From: Hamiltosporidium magnivora
Taxonomy: Eukaryota; Microsporidia; Dubosqiidae
Direction of reading: 5' to 3'
Length of the DNA: 14,312 nt
Assembly: GCA_004325065.1 (NCBI GenBank)
Contig: PITI01000333.1
Location: forward strand, 1-14,312
How positions within the stretch are numbered: the first letter of the stretch is position 1; each line of letters opens with the position of its first letter. Made by a program: the position numbers and the translations under genes. The notes under the pieces are model-generated. The model was not told the origin of the DNA. It made no database searches and was given only the letters and a program-made list of their open reading frames with translations. Shown piece after piece: positions 1 to 8,340 of this stretch.

Positions 1-567
1 ACTAAAAATATATTTTGGGTTTTCGAAATGCTTGTGTCCACGTTCATAGAGAATAAAAATACTATATTGGAAATATTGAACGATACAAGGGCCGCTAAGG
101 AAGTATTTAAAAAATTTCTTTCAACTCGACTTAAAGAGCCGATTTTTTAAAAAATATTCGAAGAAATTGAGCGAAAAGATGAAGATCTTATGGATAAAAA
201 TTTAACTGCCTTGAGAAATTTTCTAGTTGAATTCTCCAATAGTTATGCTGATAAAAAATTTGGTGCTAGTGAGGAATCCAATCTACATGAAAGTGTAAAA
301 TTTTTACGTAATAAGATATTAACAGAATTACCTAGGAATAAAGATGTTTCGAAGATTATAGGGGATTGTATTCAAGTTTTTTTAGACAATTTTGATGATT
401 CCGAAGATGCAGAAGGTTCTGGTGCCAATGTTAGTTTGAATGCCCACGGAAGCTCAAGCATTTCATCTAATACTGATGATTCTGATGAAATAGTAAAAAA
501 AATACTTTATGAGTTGGTAAGCGAAGGTATTTTATGTATTACGAGATTTTTGATGTGTTTTTGTTGA
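1..567 (+). pseudogene. Broken 3' part of an unknown paralogous gene family (left copy, cut by the window edge)
   Basis: Frame 1 is open from base 1 and is interrupted once by TAA at 148-150, then continues to the TGA at 565-567. The ATG at 190 opens a 125-codon frame, but the frame is also coding-like before it, so that ATG is probably an internal methionine; no CCC-type start motif precedes it. The protein aligns with the broken gene at the other end of the window: KIFEEI here matches EIFDEF there, ADKKFGASEESNL matches SDKKIGTTDESNL, and SVKFL is identical. The upstream part (KNTILEILND, then VFKKFLS) matches KDAILNYLDN and IFQKLIS, on the far side of the stop. A Ser/Asn/Asp-rich low-complexity stretch lies at about 415-490. 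Function is unknown. It could still be expressed from the ATG at 190, but homology across the stop makes a pseudogene more likely. Confidence 0.7.
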
Positions 568-1289
568 TTAAAGACGTTCATTTACTATTTTTATTTAAAT
601 ATTTTCTAAAATTATCAAACGGAATATTAATAATAATTTCTAAACAATAATAGAAAATAGCAATTCTAAAAGCAAAAGCTAGATCAAACTCTTTCAAAGT
701 TAATATTGTCATGATTTTAATGCAAATACAAATATAATCTTAAAACTATTAATTATAGAGTACTCACTTTATTTTCCAAGTTCAAAACTAGTCAAAATAA
801 TATAAAATCTTAATTAAACAAATATATATTTCATTCGTTTTTTGTTTAAAATATTATACTTTTTCGATTTTATATTGTTGATATGTGCGTATAAAATTAG
901 ATAAGAGTATGGCATAGGTAATATCTATTTCTATCAAATTACACACACGTTTATTAAATCTTTGTTTTCTTGGTTTTAATAAAGTTACATCACCGGAAGT
1001 AGGCGTATATCTAAGGATAAAAAGTCCATCATACGCCGAAAAGTTTAACCTAGGAAATAAATAATCGATTAGAACGAACAGAAAACTTTAGCAAGCAAAT
1101 TTATTAAAGAAAAAAATTGAATGAGATTTATATAAAGCTAAAAATAAGGATATATTTGTATATATAATTTGTTGAAATGGTTTTAAAAGAGAAGTCAAGC
1201 CAACTGTGTAATTATTATTTTGCTATATCCATTATAGAAAGATATCCTTAAAATCAAAAAAAAAATACACATAACAGTCAAAAAGGTAA
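568..1289. other. A+T-rich spacer with no supported gene
   Basis: There is no conserved protein, RNA gene or clear repeat here. The only coding-like stretch is a + strand open frame at 918-1064 (48 codons, no ATG) with a slightly richer amino-acid mix, including VTSPEVGVYLRIKSPSYAEK. It may be an old gene fragment but I cannot identify it. Confidence 0.5.
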
Positions 1290-1830
1290 AAGTGCAGATC
1301 ATTTAGGAATTGGTTACGAAAAACATTGGAAATTTAACAACTCATAAAAAAATGAAATCATTTAATATATACCTTTATTGAACTTTACTAAATATAGATT
1401 CAGACTTATAGATCAAATTTTGATCAAAGAAGTTTAAAAAAATCTTAAAAAGGCATGTCAAACTATGAGTAATCAATTTTATAAAACTGATGCCCAAATT
1501 TGAAGTTATAAATACAATATTTGTATTTTCGATAAGAAATTAAATTTTATAAAACGTCTTTAAGCTCAAATTGCATGCAAGACTTTCTTAAAATCCTTAA
1601 AACAAAATATAAGGAACCGAGATTATTAGCCAATGAGTTAGGTCTTATTTATAATTGTAGTGTTGTCCTAATTCCTTATGTGATAACCTGGAATGGCATT
1701 GTAACTAATATTATAATATTTATATTAAAAAGTTACCTATACCGGTAAAGATAGAGGCATATAGACTATCGAATAGAACTAAAAAAAACAAATTATACGT
1801 ATTTTAATAGATAAAGAAGATTTGAGCTAG
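1290..1830 (+). mobile_element. Decayed non-LTR retrotransposon pol tail, copy A
   Basis: Ordered blocks of one protein can be followed through stops and frameshifts: HLGIGYEKH (about 1300), KTDAQI (1483-1500), IFDKK (1525-1539), LLANELG (1623-1643), IPYVITW then NGIVT (1671-1706), IEAY (about 1752) and LKKT (1779-1790). The same blocks in the same order occur in copies B and C, which is the main evidence that this is a dispersed element. From memory the blocks resemble the C-terminal tail of reverse transcriptases annotated in microsporidian genomes, with a restriction-endonuclease-like domain of the R2/CRE type; that family name is recalled, not checked. Bases 1670-1690 are identical over 21 nt to the reverse complement of 7625-7645. 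No target-site duplications or clean element ends are visible. Confidence 0.65.
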
Positions 1831-2510
1831 GGCCCAAATGTCGCTGAAGGATTGTTGGAGAATTAAAATATTTCATACAAATATCATAGAGACACATGCG
1901 GATTATTCTATCTTTAGAAATATCTAAAATATGGAGAAATTATTAAAACTGTAAATATTCAAATATCGAATTTCTAAATTTTTATCGTGCAATTAGGGGT
2001 AAGGGTCTAGTAAAAACTCAAATTTTGACCAAATATAGGAAATAATGGCAACAAACCATAAAAAATTGACCAATAAAGCAAACCATAATATAAAACATAA
2101 CCTAGCAGTCAAACAAATAACTCATTCTTGATTTTACATCTTATACGCTATTTAGAGATACAAATAAAAATCAGGTTTTCTGATCCGATTTCCTATTACG
2201 AGCAGTTTTTTTAATTTTACTGATACATAATAATATTCTTAAAAATAAACTACGATTATTTTGCTTCTGAATTATTATATAGAACCCTCAATTTTTTTTA
2301 TTAAAAAATTTAAAGCATGCATTTATAATTTATGTGTTATTTTACAAACCCTATCTTATTCATTTTTACAGTAAAATCTATTTTTATTCAATAAAAGTTT
2401 TCTATCAGCAATTTAAAAATATTTTTAAGATTTAATTCTACTTTAATAAAATAAGAAACAAAGATTAGCGAATAAATGTGTTAATATCTTTTAAATTTCT
2501 ATTGTACGAT
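1831..2510. other. A+T-rich spacer upstream of MED14
   Basis: I see no gene, RNA or strong repeat. A short imperfect reiteration of AACCATAA or AACATAA occurs at about 2050-2105 but looks like simple A+T-rich sequence. Confidence 0.5.
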
Positions 2511-2520
2511 TACCCTAGAA
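2511..2520 (+). promoter_or_regulatory. CCC-type start-proximal motif of MED14
   Basis: TACCCTAGAA directly precedes the ATG at 2521. Microsporidian genes (described in Encephalitozoon) often carry a CCC or GGG motif within a few bases of the start codon. It supports 2521 as the true start. The next genes on the + strand have similar CCACCC motifs. Confidence 0.5.
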
Positions 2521-5454
2521 ATGTCAATTGTTAGATTTAAAGCCCATCATTTCAGATCTCCAAATTATCGTTACACTAGTTTGAAACAATATTTAAAAAA
2601 TATTTCTAATCACGTTTTATCTCGTATTGATGATTTCTTTGATTCTAATAATCCTTCTCGTACAGAAATGTCTGATTTTTTTGAAAATTTACAGAATTTA
2701 TTTTTAAAAGCATCACAATTGATGAAAGTAATGGAATTTAAACGAGAAATATCAGAATCTACTAAAAAAATAGAATTTTTACAGCAAAGTAATGAAAGAT
2801 TCATTATAAGTGCAGATAGGCTTGCATATATATTCGAAGAAATAAAAATGACATCTTCTTATATGTTTGATGTGAAATATGCTATTAAATCAATTTTTCA
2901 GCCAGAAAATCTTTTGCCAAAAGTTATCTACGATTTTAGTAGTTTTACGAGTCAGGATTTTAAAAAAAAACTTTTGGAATACAAAAAATCCGGTCAAAAT
3001 AATTTTTACAAACAAAATCAACCCGAAAAGAAATTTAATTATTTAAAATTTAAAAATGGTTTTATAGATTCAACAGATAAACAAAATATTCCTATAAATA
3101 GTGAATTATGCATAAATGAAATGGAAAGAATCGATTTGAACAAAAAAAACTTTGAAGATAAAGAATTTTATAAAGAAGAAGCAGAACAAATAAATTTTAA
3201 TAAAGATTCTTGTGAAATTAGTTTCGTAGATTCAAATAAAAACAATTTTAAATCCATAGAACTTCTTATTAAGATTTATTTAAAAAAAGAAGATATATCA
3301 TCTTTCGATTCATATTTTATAAAAGATGGAATTTTATTTTTAAAAGGAAATTATTTGACTTATAAAATGGCTTTATGTGGTGAAATAAACAACTGTGAAT
3401 GGAAACTTCTTGATATTGAAACACATTTAAGAGATAAAAGAATAACAAATTTAATTGTAAATAATATCAATGGAATCGAATTAAAATTTGAAGAAGAAAA
3501 TAAAAAAAAGAAATCTTTTAATTCTTTAATTTTATTTAATAAAATTGTAGATGCAAATTATGAAGCTCGTAATTCGTATGAATGTATAAAAGAATATGTT
3601 AAGGGAACTTTTAATGATTTTTTTGTTTCTTCTTTTGATTTCTATTTACATTGTTTTATCAAAGATATAATTTTTTATAAAGAAATTGAAATAAATGGAA
3701 AAAAGAAAAGAATTGAAAGCGATGCAATTTCTTTTTTTGAAAATACTGTCAAATCAGAAATAAAAAATACGATTGAAAAAGTTCAAGAAAATATTTTGAG
3801 AAGAAATAAAGATAGTTTTAAAACATTTCAAGATTTCAATACAAATCTAAATGAAATTACAGAATATTATTGTCAGAATATTTATAAATCAGATTTTACT
3901 TCATTAAATGAATTATACCTTCATATTTATAAAACCACAATTGAAAGGCATTTTTATGAATTTTTTATTCACCTTTCTGAACTTAAAAATTTAGAAATAC
4001 AAAAAAATTATTCAGACAAACAATTTGGTGACAAAAATATTTTTTTAAAAAAAGATGAAAATTTTTGTTGTTTCAAAATTGAAAGTATAGAAGAAGAAAT
4101 TTACATTAAAATATTTTGTGGACATAAGAAAAAAGAAACTGATCTTCTTTTTGTTACATTGGGACCTGAAAATATTAATTATGAAAATAATTTTAGATTA
4201 AAAACAAATTCAGAATCTAAAATTAGTTTCAAAAATATTTCTGTATTACTCGAGAAAAATACCGATTTATTTTTAATGATTTATACTTTATATCTTCAAT
4301 TCAATGTAGAAATATTTTTAGAAAATGAGATTTTATTTACAATAGAAAACACAATTAATGTAAAAATCGCTAATTTTATACAAATAAATTCTCTGTACAT
4401 AAATTCTACAAAAATACAAATTATAAAGAACTTTTTAGATTACAAAAAATTGTGTAACAAAATAATAATTTATTCTATGAATAAGAAAGGTATAAATTAT
4501 TTAGAAGAAATAGATCAAAATATTAAACCAAAAAAACTTGGTGAAATATTAATTTATAGATATATTATAGATTCTTTAATTACTGTAAATAACGGATATT
4601 TCGTTTTCACAATTACTTTTGAAAATGGAAAAATAAATTTTTACAGTGAAAATGAAATTATTAATAAATGTGTTTCCTGTAAAATGGAACACGATGTTTC
4701 AACTTTATTGGAATATTTAGACGCGTTTTCATTATTTTTTATATTAAAAATTCCTATTAAAAATATTTATTGTAATTATATTACAATAAAGTTTAATAAT
4801 TTTATAAAAGATTCAATTTTGATGAAAAATGAAAATAAGTTGGAATATTTCGATATTTTGAATTTAAACGAAACACATTTCAATTTAAATCCTGAAAATT
4901 TAAAAAGCTCTGTACTTTTGAGAAAAACAAAAGTTTCAAGTAATTTTTTTAATTTTCTTCCAACGTATAGCAAAAATTTTTTATTGATTAACGATAATTC
5001 AAAGTTTAATTTTATATTAAATTTAAAAGAACAAATTTTGAAAGATAAAATTGTAAGAATGGGAGTGTTTTTCAGAAATTATAAAAATATAATTTTTGAT
5101 AAATGGTTTCTCAAATGTATAATGGAGGATTTATTGTGGGAAATTGTATTAATTAAAATAAATAAGAATATTGCAATGCCAAACCATAAATTATTGATGG
5201 ATGAAAACATTAATATTTATGATTATTTAATAAGTACAGCTTTTGCTAATGAAAATGCAAAAATTGAAAATGTAGTTTATATAAGATTTAATTTCTGTAA
5301 AGGAATTTTTAATGAATTGGAAACTTACGAATTGGAATGTTTTTTCACACATATTTTAAATTATGATATAAATTATTTGAATTATTTACACATTCTTGTA
5401 GATTTAGAACAGATTAAGAATTTTCTTTTTAGAATTTTATTAAGAAAAGAATAG
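2521..5454 (+). CDS. MED14: Mediator complex subunit 14 (MED14/Rgr1-like)
   Basis: The 977-residue product shows the N-terminal MED14 pattern. A helical start (LKQYL at 21-25) is followed by RTEMSDFFENLQNLFLKASQ at 47-66, matching the KTDME...FASRTRQLFVRL segment of animal MED14. SADRLAYI at 97-104 corresponds to TADRLASL. After a charged Asn/Lys linker (about 160-245), FIKDGILFLKG at 266-276 and CEWKLLDIE at 292-300 match the conserved NGRVKF and PWRLLKLEI blocks. MED14 is the nuclear scaffold joining head, middle and tail of Mediator, which links activators to RNA polymerase II. Yeast Rgr1 is about 1080 residues and human MED14 about 1450, so this is somewhat short, as expected for microsporidia. 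Beyond about residue 420 I recognise nothing; the rest is Lys/Asn/Ile-rich. The start at 2521 is backed by a CCC motif at 2513-2515. A different large microsporidian protein is possible but less likely. Confidence 0.72.
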   Translation: MSIVRFKAHHFRSPNYRYTSLKQYLKNISNHVLSRIDDFFDSNNPSRTEMSDFFENLQNLFLKASQLMKVMEFKREISESTKKIEFLQQSNERFIISADRLAYIFEEIKMTSSYMFDVKYAIKSIFQPENLLPKVIYDFSSFTSQDFKKKLLEYKKSGQNNFYKQNQPEKKFNYLKFKNGFIDSTDKQNIPINSELCINEMERIDLNKKNFEDKEFYKEEAEQINFNKDSCEISFVDSNKNNFKSIELLIKIYLKKEDISSFDSYFIKDGILFLKGNYLTYKMALCGEINNCEWKLLDIETHLRDKRITNLIVNNINGIELKFEEENKKKKSFNSLILFNKIVDANYEARNSYECIKEYVKGTFNDFFVSSFDFYLHCFIKDIIFYKEIEINGKKKRIESDAISFFENTVKSEIKNTIEKVQENILRRNKDSFKTFQDFNTNLNEITEYYCQNIYKSDFTSLNELYLHIYKTTIERHFYEFFIHLSELKNLEIQKNYSDKQFGDKNIFLKKDENFCCFKIESIEEEIYIKIFCGHKKKETDLLFVTLGPENINYENNFRLKTNSESKISFKNISVLLEKNTDLFLMIYTLYLQFNVEIFLENEILFTIENTINVKIANFIQINSLYINSTKIQIIKNFLDYKKLCNKIIIYSMNKKGINYLEEIDQNIKPKKLGEILIYRYIIDSLITVNNGYFVFTITFENGKINFYSENEIINKCVSCKMEHDVSTLLEYLDAFSLFFILKIPIKNIYCNYITIKFNNFIKDSILMKNENKLEYFDILNLNETHFNLNPENLKSSVLLRKTKVSSNFFNFLPTYSKNFLLINDNSKFNFILNLKEQILKDKIVRMGVFFRNYKNIIFDKWFLKCIMEDLLWEIVLIKINKNIAMPNHKLLMDENINIYDYLISTAFANENAKIENVVYIRFNFCKGIFNELETYELECFFTHILNYDINYLNYLHILVDLEQIKNFLFRILLRKE

Positions 5455-6424
5455 AAAAATATATTTTTTTAAACTGTGAAAAAAGATGTGTATAATATAC
5501 TTTTTATTTAACTTAAACTTTTTTTTGCGAATAATTATTTTGAAGAGTTAGAATTTGTATTTTTTTAATCTATTTTCATGTGTCAGTATTATATTTACTG
5601 TTCGTTTAAATTTTTTTTTGAAAATTATTACAACTTTAAAAAATAAAAATTAGATTTATTATATTTTTTTTCATAATTTAAATACAATTTAAATGTTCAA
5701 ATTATATTCAAAAAATCGTTAAAATTCATTCTGATGAGCCATCTTTTTAACAATCAATTTAATATATTATAGTTTTTCTTTACGTTATTTCTTTGGTATT
5801 ACATTTTAATTAGAATCACACTATTTTCAAACTGAAAAATTTAACTGTCCCAAGAAAACTTTGATATTTTTCTTGAAAGAAAAATTTGTCATAAATCACA
5901 TGGCAATAATGAATAAGATTAAAAAAAAGAATATCTAATATTATAAAATATCTACATTAAGAAATTCAATATAATTTATTAGTTTAAAGTAATTAAAATC
6001 TTAAGAGTATTTTACAAGTACTTATAAGAAGATCACAACAAATAATTATTAACTCCTGAAAATTAGTTTAGTAAATTAAATAAGTAAATATTTTTAGATT
6101 ATTAGAAGAAGACTGCTCGTAAATATTATGGATATAACCTTCTAATATTTAGTAACTCCTAATTTAAAGAATCAAATTTTAATTTTGTAAAAATCATATT
6201 TTGGTTTATTCGATAACTAATTATTTATTTTATATTAGAATTAGAATATTTGAAATATTTTTCTAAATTTCCGAGATAGTAAAAAGCATCTTTTATCAAA
6301 TTGATTTACCATGTATTAAAGCTTACACGCATTTATTTGAATTCAAAAACTATGAAAATATCAACTTAAGATTTAATTTTTATAGGCCAAAACGAATTAG
6401 AATATAATATATCTTGTTATTTAC
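5455..6424. other. A+T-rich spacer downstream of MED14
   Basis: No coding frame, RNA gene or clear repeat is visible. It must contain the 3' end of MED14, but no specific polyadenylation signal stands out. A weak inverted repeat CAAGAAAA/TTTTCTTG at 5851-5875 is within what such sequence gives by chance. Confidence 0.5.
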
Positions 6425-6830
6425 TTATTCACGTCCGCTTTTACTTCTCGATGCAGAGAATGAACCGATAAAAGGACAAAGTATTCTGTCACTGTTCAAT
6501 GCTCTAACCCTTTCTAGATTTGTTCTTCTTTCTTGAAAAGACAGTTTAGAAGAGGTAAACCAGGTTAGCATTAGAACTTCTTATATTTTTTTCGGTGAAA
6601 AGCCTCTCTTTTATGTTTGTGATTCATAGTCCTAATTCCACGGTAGTTGATTGATTTTTGAGTTAGTCCTTTGTTTTTTAATTTGATTCTTTTAATCTGA
6701 TTTCATTCAAATATACAGGGAATTGATCCATAGAACCGGTGCTGTTCATATCCTACCAAAGCACCAAACAATGATTTTTACACGAATTTCATACTCGTTG
6801 CCAAGTAGATAGTTTGGAATTTAATTATAA
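6425..6830 (-). pseudogene. GC-richer island with decayed coding sequence, identity unknown
   Basis: This stretch is visibly richer in G and C than its flanks. On the minus strand it holds a 48-codon frame from ATG at 6571 to TAA at 6425, with the sequence TNLERVRALNSDRILCPFI followed by a Ser/Arg/Lys-rich end. This mix is unlike translated A+T-rich noise. Upstream on the same strand are further short coding-like pieces in other frames, such as MNSTGSMDQFPVYLNEIRLK and GLTQKSINYRGIRTMNHK. This fits an old gene or transposon broken by frameshifts. None of it aligns with the retrotransposon tails elsewhere in the window. It could be the 5' part of another element; I do not recognise it. Confidence 0.35.
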
Positions 6831-7489
6831 TATCTCAACAAATATTTAAAAAAAAGCTAATCGGTCATTTATTTGGACTATAAAAGTATTGGATTTACTA
6901 ATATTTAAGCAATACTATAATCATGAATCAAGTCGTTGGTTTGTTGTTTTTACTATATTAAAATTTTCTTACAATATAAATAATTGATTACATGATTTAG
7001 TTAATCACTTTATATTAAAAAAAACTTAGCTCAAGCTTTTCTTTACAATAAATAGGCATTTTAATTTTTTATAGAATAAAGAATAACTTTAAATTTTAAA
7101 AATAGTAAAAGAGAATAAATTTGATTTTTAAAATAATCTTTTAGTTATACCCAAAGTGTTTTTTTACTTTATAATAGAATACAATAGAGTTCCTTAATCA
7201 AAACTTTACCTTATTTAATTCAAAATATTTAGCTTAACAAATTGTTATTGTTTTTATTTATACTTTATTCTATAATATTTTGGTTAGATTTTATATCTGG
7301 TTTTTCTTTTATATCTTAAAAATTTCCTTATTTCTATCTATTTTATTCTTTAAAAGAAGTTTAATAATTTGATTTATTTTTGCCTGCAAATTTTTGTCAT
7401 TGGATGTAATTTTAGACAAATAATAAATTTTTAATATATGTTTTGAGACGGCTCTGTATTCTATTAACGTCCTAATCCGTAATTTTCAT
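6831..7489. other. A+T-rich spacer with nothing identified
   Basis: No gene or repeat can be supported. The stretch near 7440-7489 may be the eroded far end (3' side) of retrotransposon copy B, but alignment is lost there. Confidence 0.45.
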
Positions 7490-7803
7490 AGATCTAGGCA
7501 TCAGTGGTAATCAAAAAAATCTATAACTAGATAGGTAAATAAGCTAGAATGACCATTTGTTTATATTCTTATGAGTATATGGCTCCTATGGTACATATTA
7601 TAATATTTTGTCACAATACCGTCTCAGGTTATCACATAAGGAATTATCTCAACACTAATTTATAAATTGGCCAAGTATGCCCCAATATGTTGTAGTTTTT
7701 TTTAGCTTTTATATTTCAACAATTTGAAGCGAATCTATTCTTGTGAAGTAATTTTAATGAGAAATTTTTGATTTAAAAAAAATCAAATAAAAGAATCTAC
7801 ACT
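7490..7803 (-). mobile_element. Decayed non-LTR retrotransposon pol tail, copy B
   Basis: Reading the minus strand from about 7803 downward gives blocks that match copies A and C in order, with frameshifts: ITSQE, then DSLQIVEI (about 7735-7712), then EIIPYVIT, a TGA where copy A has Trp, and DGIVTKYYNMY. Copy C has ITAQDSLQI at the matching place. Bases 7625-7645 are the exact reverse complement of 1670-1690, and 7721-7735 the exact reverse complement of 12153-12167. The tail therefore belongs to the same element family in the opposite orientation to copies A and C. Its 5' side lies about 55 bp before the shared promoter-like element of the RING gene. Confidence 0.65.
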
Positions 7804-7857
7804 TTAGAACGAAGGGGTATTTGCTAACAAATATTTAAATTGTAAAAAAAATCAATT

Positions 7858-7880
7858 AAAGGAGAAAAATAGGACCACCC
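7858..7880 (+). promoter_or_regulatory. Shared AAAGGAGAAAAAT element plus CCACCC motif before the RING gene
   Basis: AAAGGAGAAAAAT at 7858-7870 recurs exactly at 8297-8309 before the synthase gene, and CCACCC follows at 7875-7880. The CCC motif ends 15 bases before the ATG at 7896. The first element resembles a Shine-Dalgarno sequence, but it lies 25 bases from the start and the genes are eukaryotic, so a transcription signal is the better reading. Confidence 0.45.
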
Positions 7881-7895
7881 TTTTCTAAAAATATA

Positions 7896-8177
7896 ATGAA
7901 AAATTTAACACAATTAATTTCAGAAGTAGAAAATATTCTCTTATGTCCAATTTGTCTTAATATTTTGGAAAAACCTTTGAAACCAAAATGCGTTCATTAT
8001 TTTTGTGAAAAATGTATTAAAATGGCACACAGATTAAAGAAAGAATGTCCTGTTTGTAAGGAAAAAATTACAGGGAATATTTTATATTCCTGTCCCAATA
8101 TGAATAAAATACTTCAAATATATAAAATTTTAGTTCAAGAAACCAATGAAGAATCTGAATTCCCAGATATTTTATGA
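7896..8177 (+). CDS. Small C3HC4 RING-finger protein (probable E3 ubiquitin ligase module)
   Basis: The 93-residue product has a complete C3HC4 RING: Cys17 and Cys20, Cys32 and His34, Cys37 and Cys40, Cys51 and Cys54, with Pro before the final Cys pair region (CPVC). This should bind two zinc ions and recruit an E2 enzyme, with Ile19 in CPIC at the usual E2-contact position. A helix before the RING (LTQLISEVENIL) and a second helical stretch after it (MNKILQIYKILVQ) resemble the layout of BRCA1/BARD1- or TRIM-type RINGs, in which flanking helices pair. No substrate-binding domain follows, so it probably acts as a dimer or complex subunit; that is inference. It lies 152 bp upstream of the deoxyhypusine synthase gene in the same direction. 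Orthology to BRCA1 is not claimed. Confidence 0.85.
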   Translation: MKNLTQLISEVENILLCPICLNILEKPLKPKCVHYFCEKCIKMAHRLKKECPVCKEKITGNILYSCPNMNKILQIYKILVQETNEESEFPDIL

Positions 8178-8296
8178 TTCAAATTATATTTTAATGAACA
8201 GAATTATGACTACGAACACTTTTATTCTATTCTTAAAGTATTTTCTGATTTCTTCATGACTAATTCATTACGCTTCTTTTTCATAAAATTATTCAA

Positions 8297-8340
8297 AAAG
8301 GAGAAAAATTTGAATTTTTAAAAAATTGAATGTCCACCCC
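8297..8340 (+). promoter_or_regulatory. Second copy of AAAGGAGAAAAAT and a CCACCCC motif at the synthase start
   Basis: AAAGGAGAAAAAT lies at 8297-8309 and CCACCCC at 8334-8340. The CCC motif is inside the longest reading frame, four bases before a second in-frame ATG at 8345. By analogy with the genes on either side, this argues that translation starts at 8345, not at 8330. Confidence 0.45.

Noticed and set aside
190..567. Intact 125-residue gene starting at ATG 190
   Set aside because: Homology to the right-end copy extends upstream of this ATG and across the TAA at 148-150, so the ATG is more likely internal to a broken gene.
2610..2804. Minus-strand frames inside MED14 (also 4776-4973) and inside the synthase (8485-8706)
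   Set aside because: They lie wholly within well-supported genes on the other strand and have the composition expected of antisense shadows.
5851..5875. Transcription terminator hairpin downstream of MED14
   Set aside because: An 8-bp stem of mostly A-T pairs 400 bases after the stop is expected by chance in this composition, and eukaryotic genes do not use such terminators.
7858..7870. AAAGGAG as a Shine-Dalgarno site, implying a bacterial genome
   Set aside because: It is 25 bases from the start, and MED14 and Rrp41 are eukaryotic or archaeal-eukaryotic proteins; the whole gene set fits a eukaryote.
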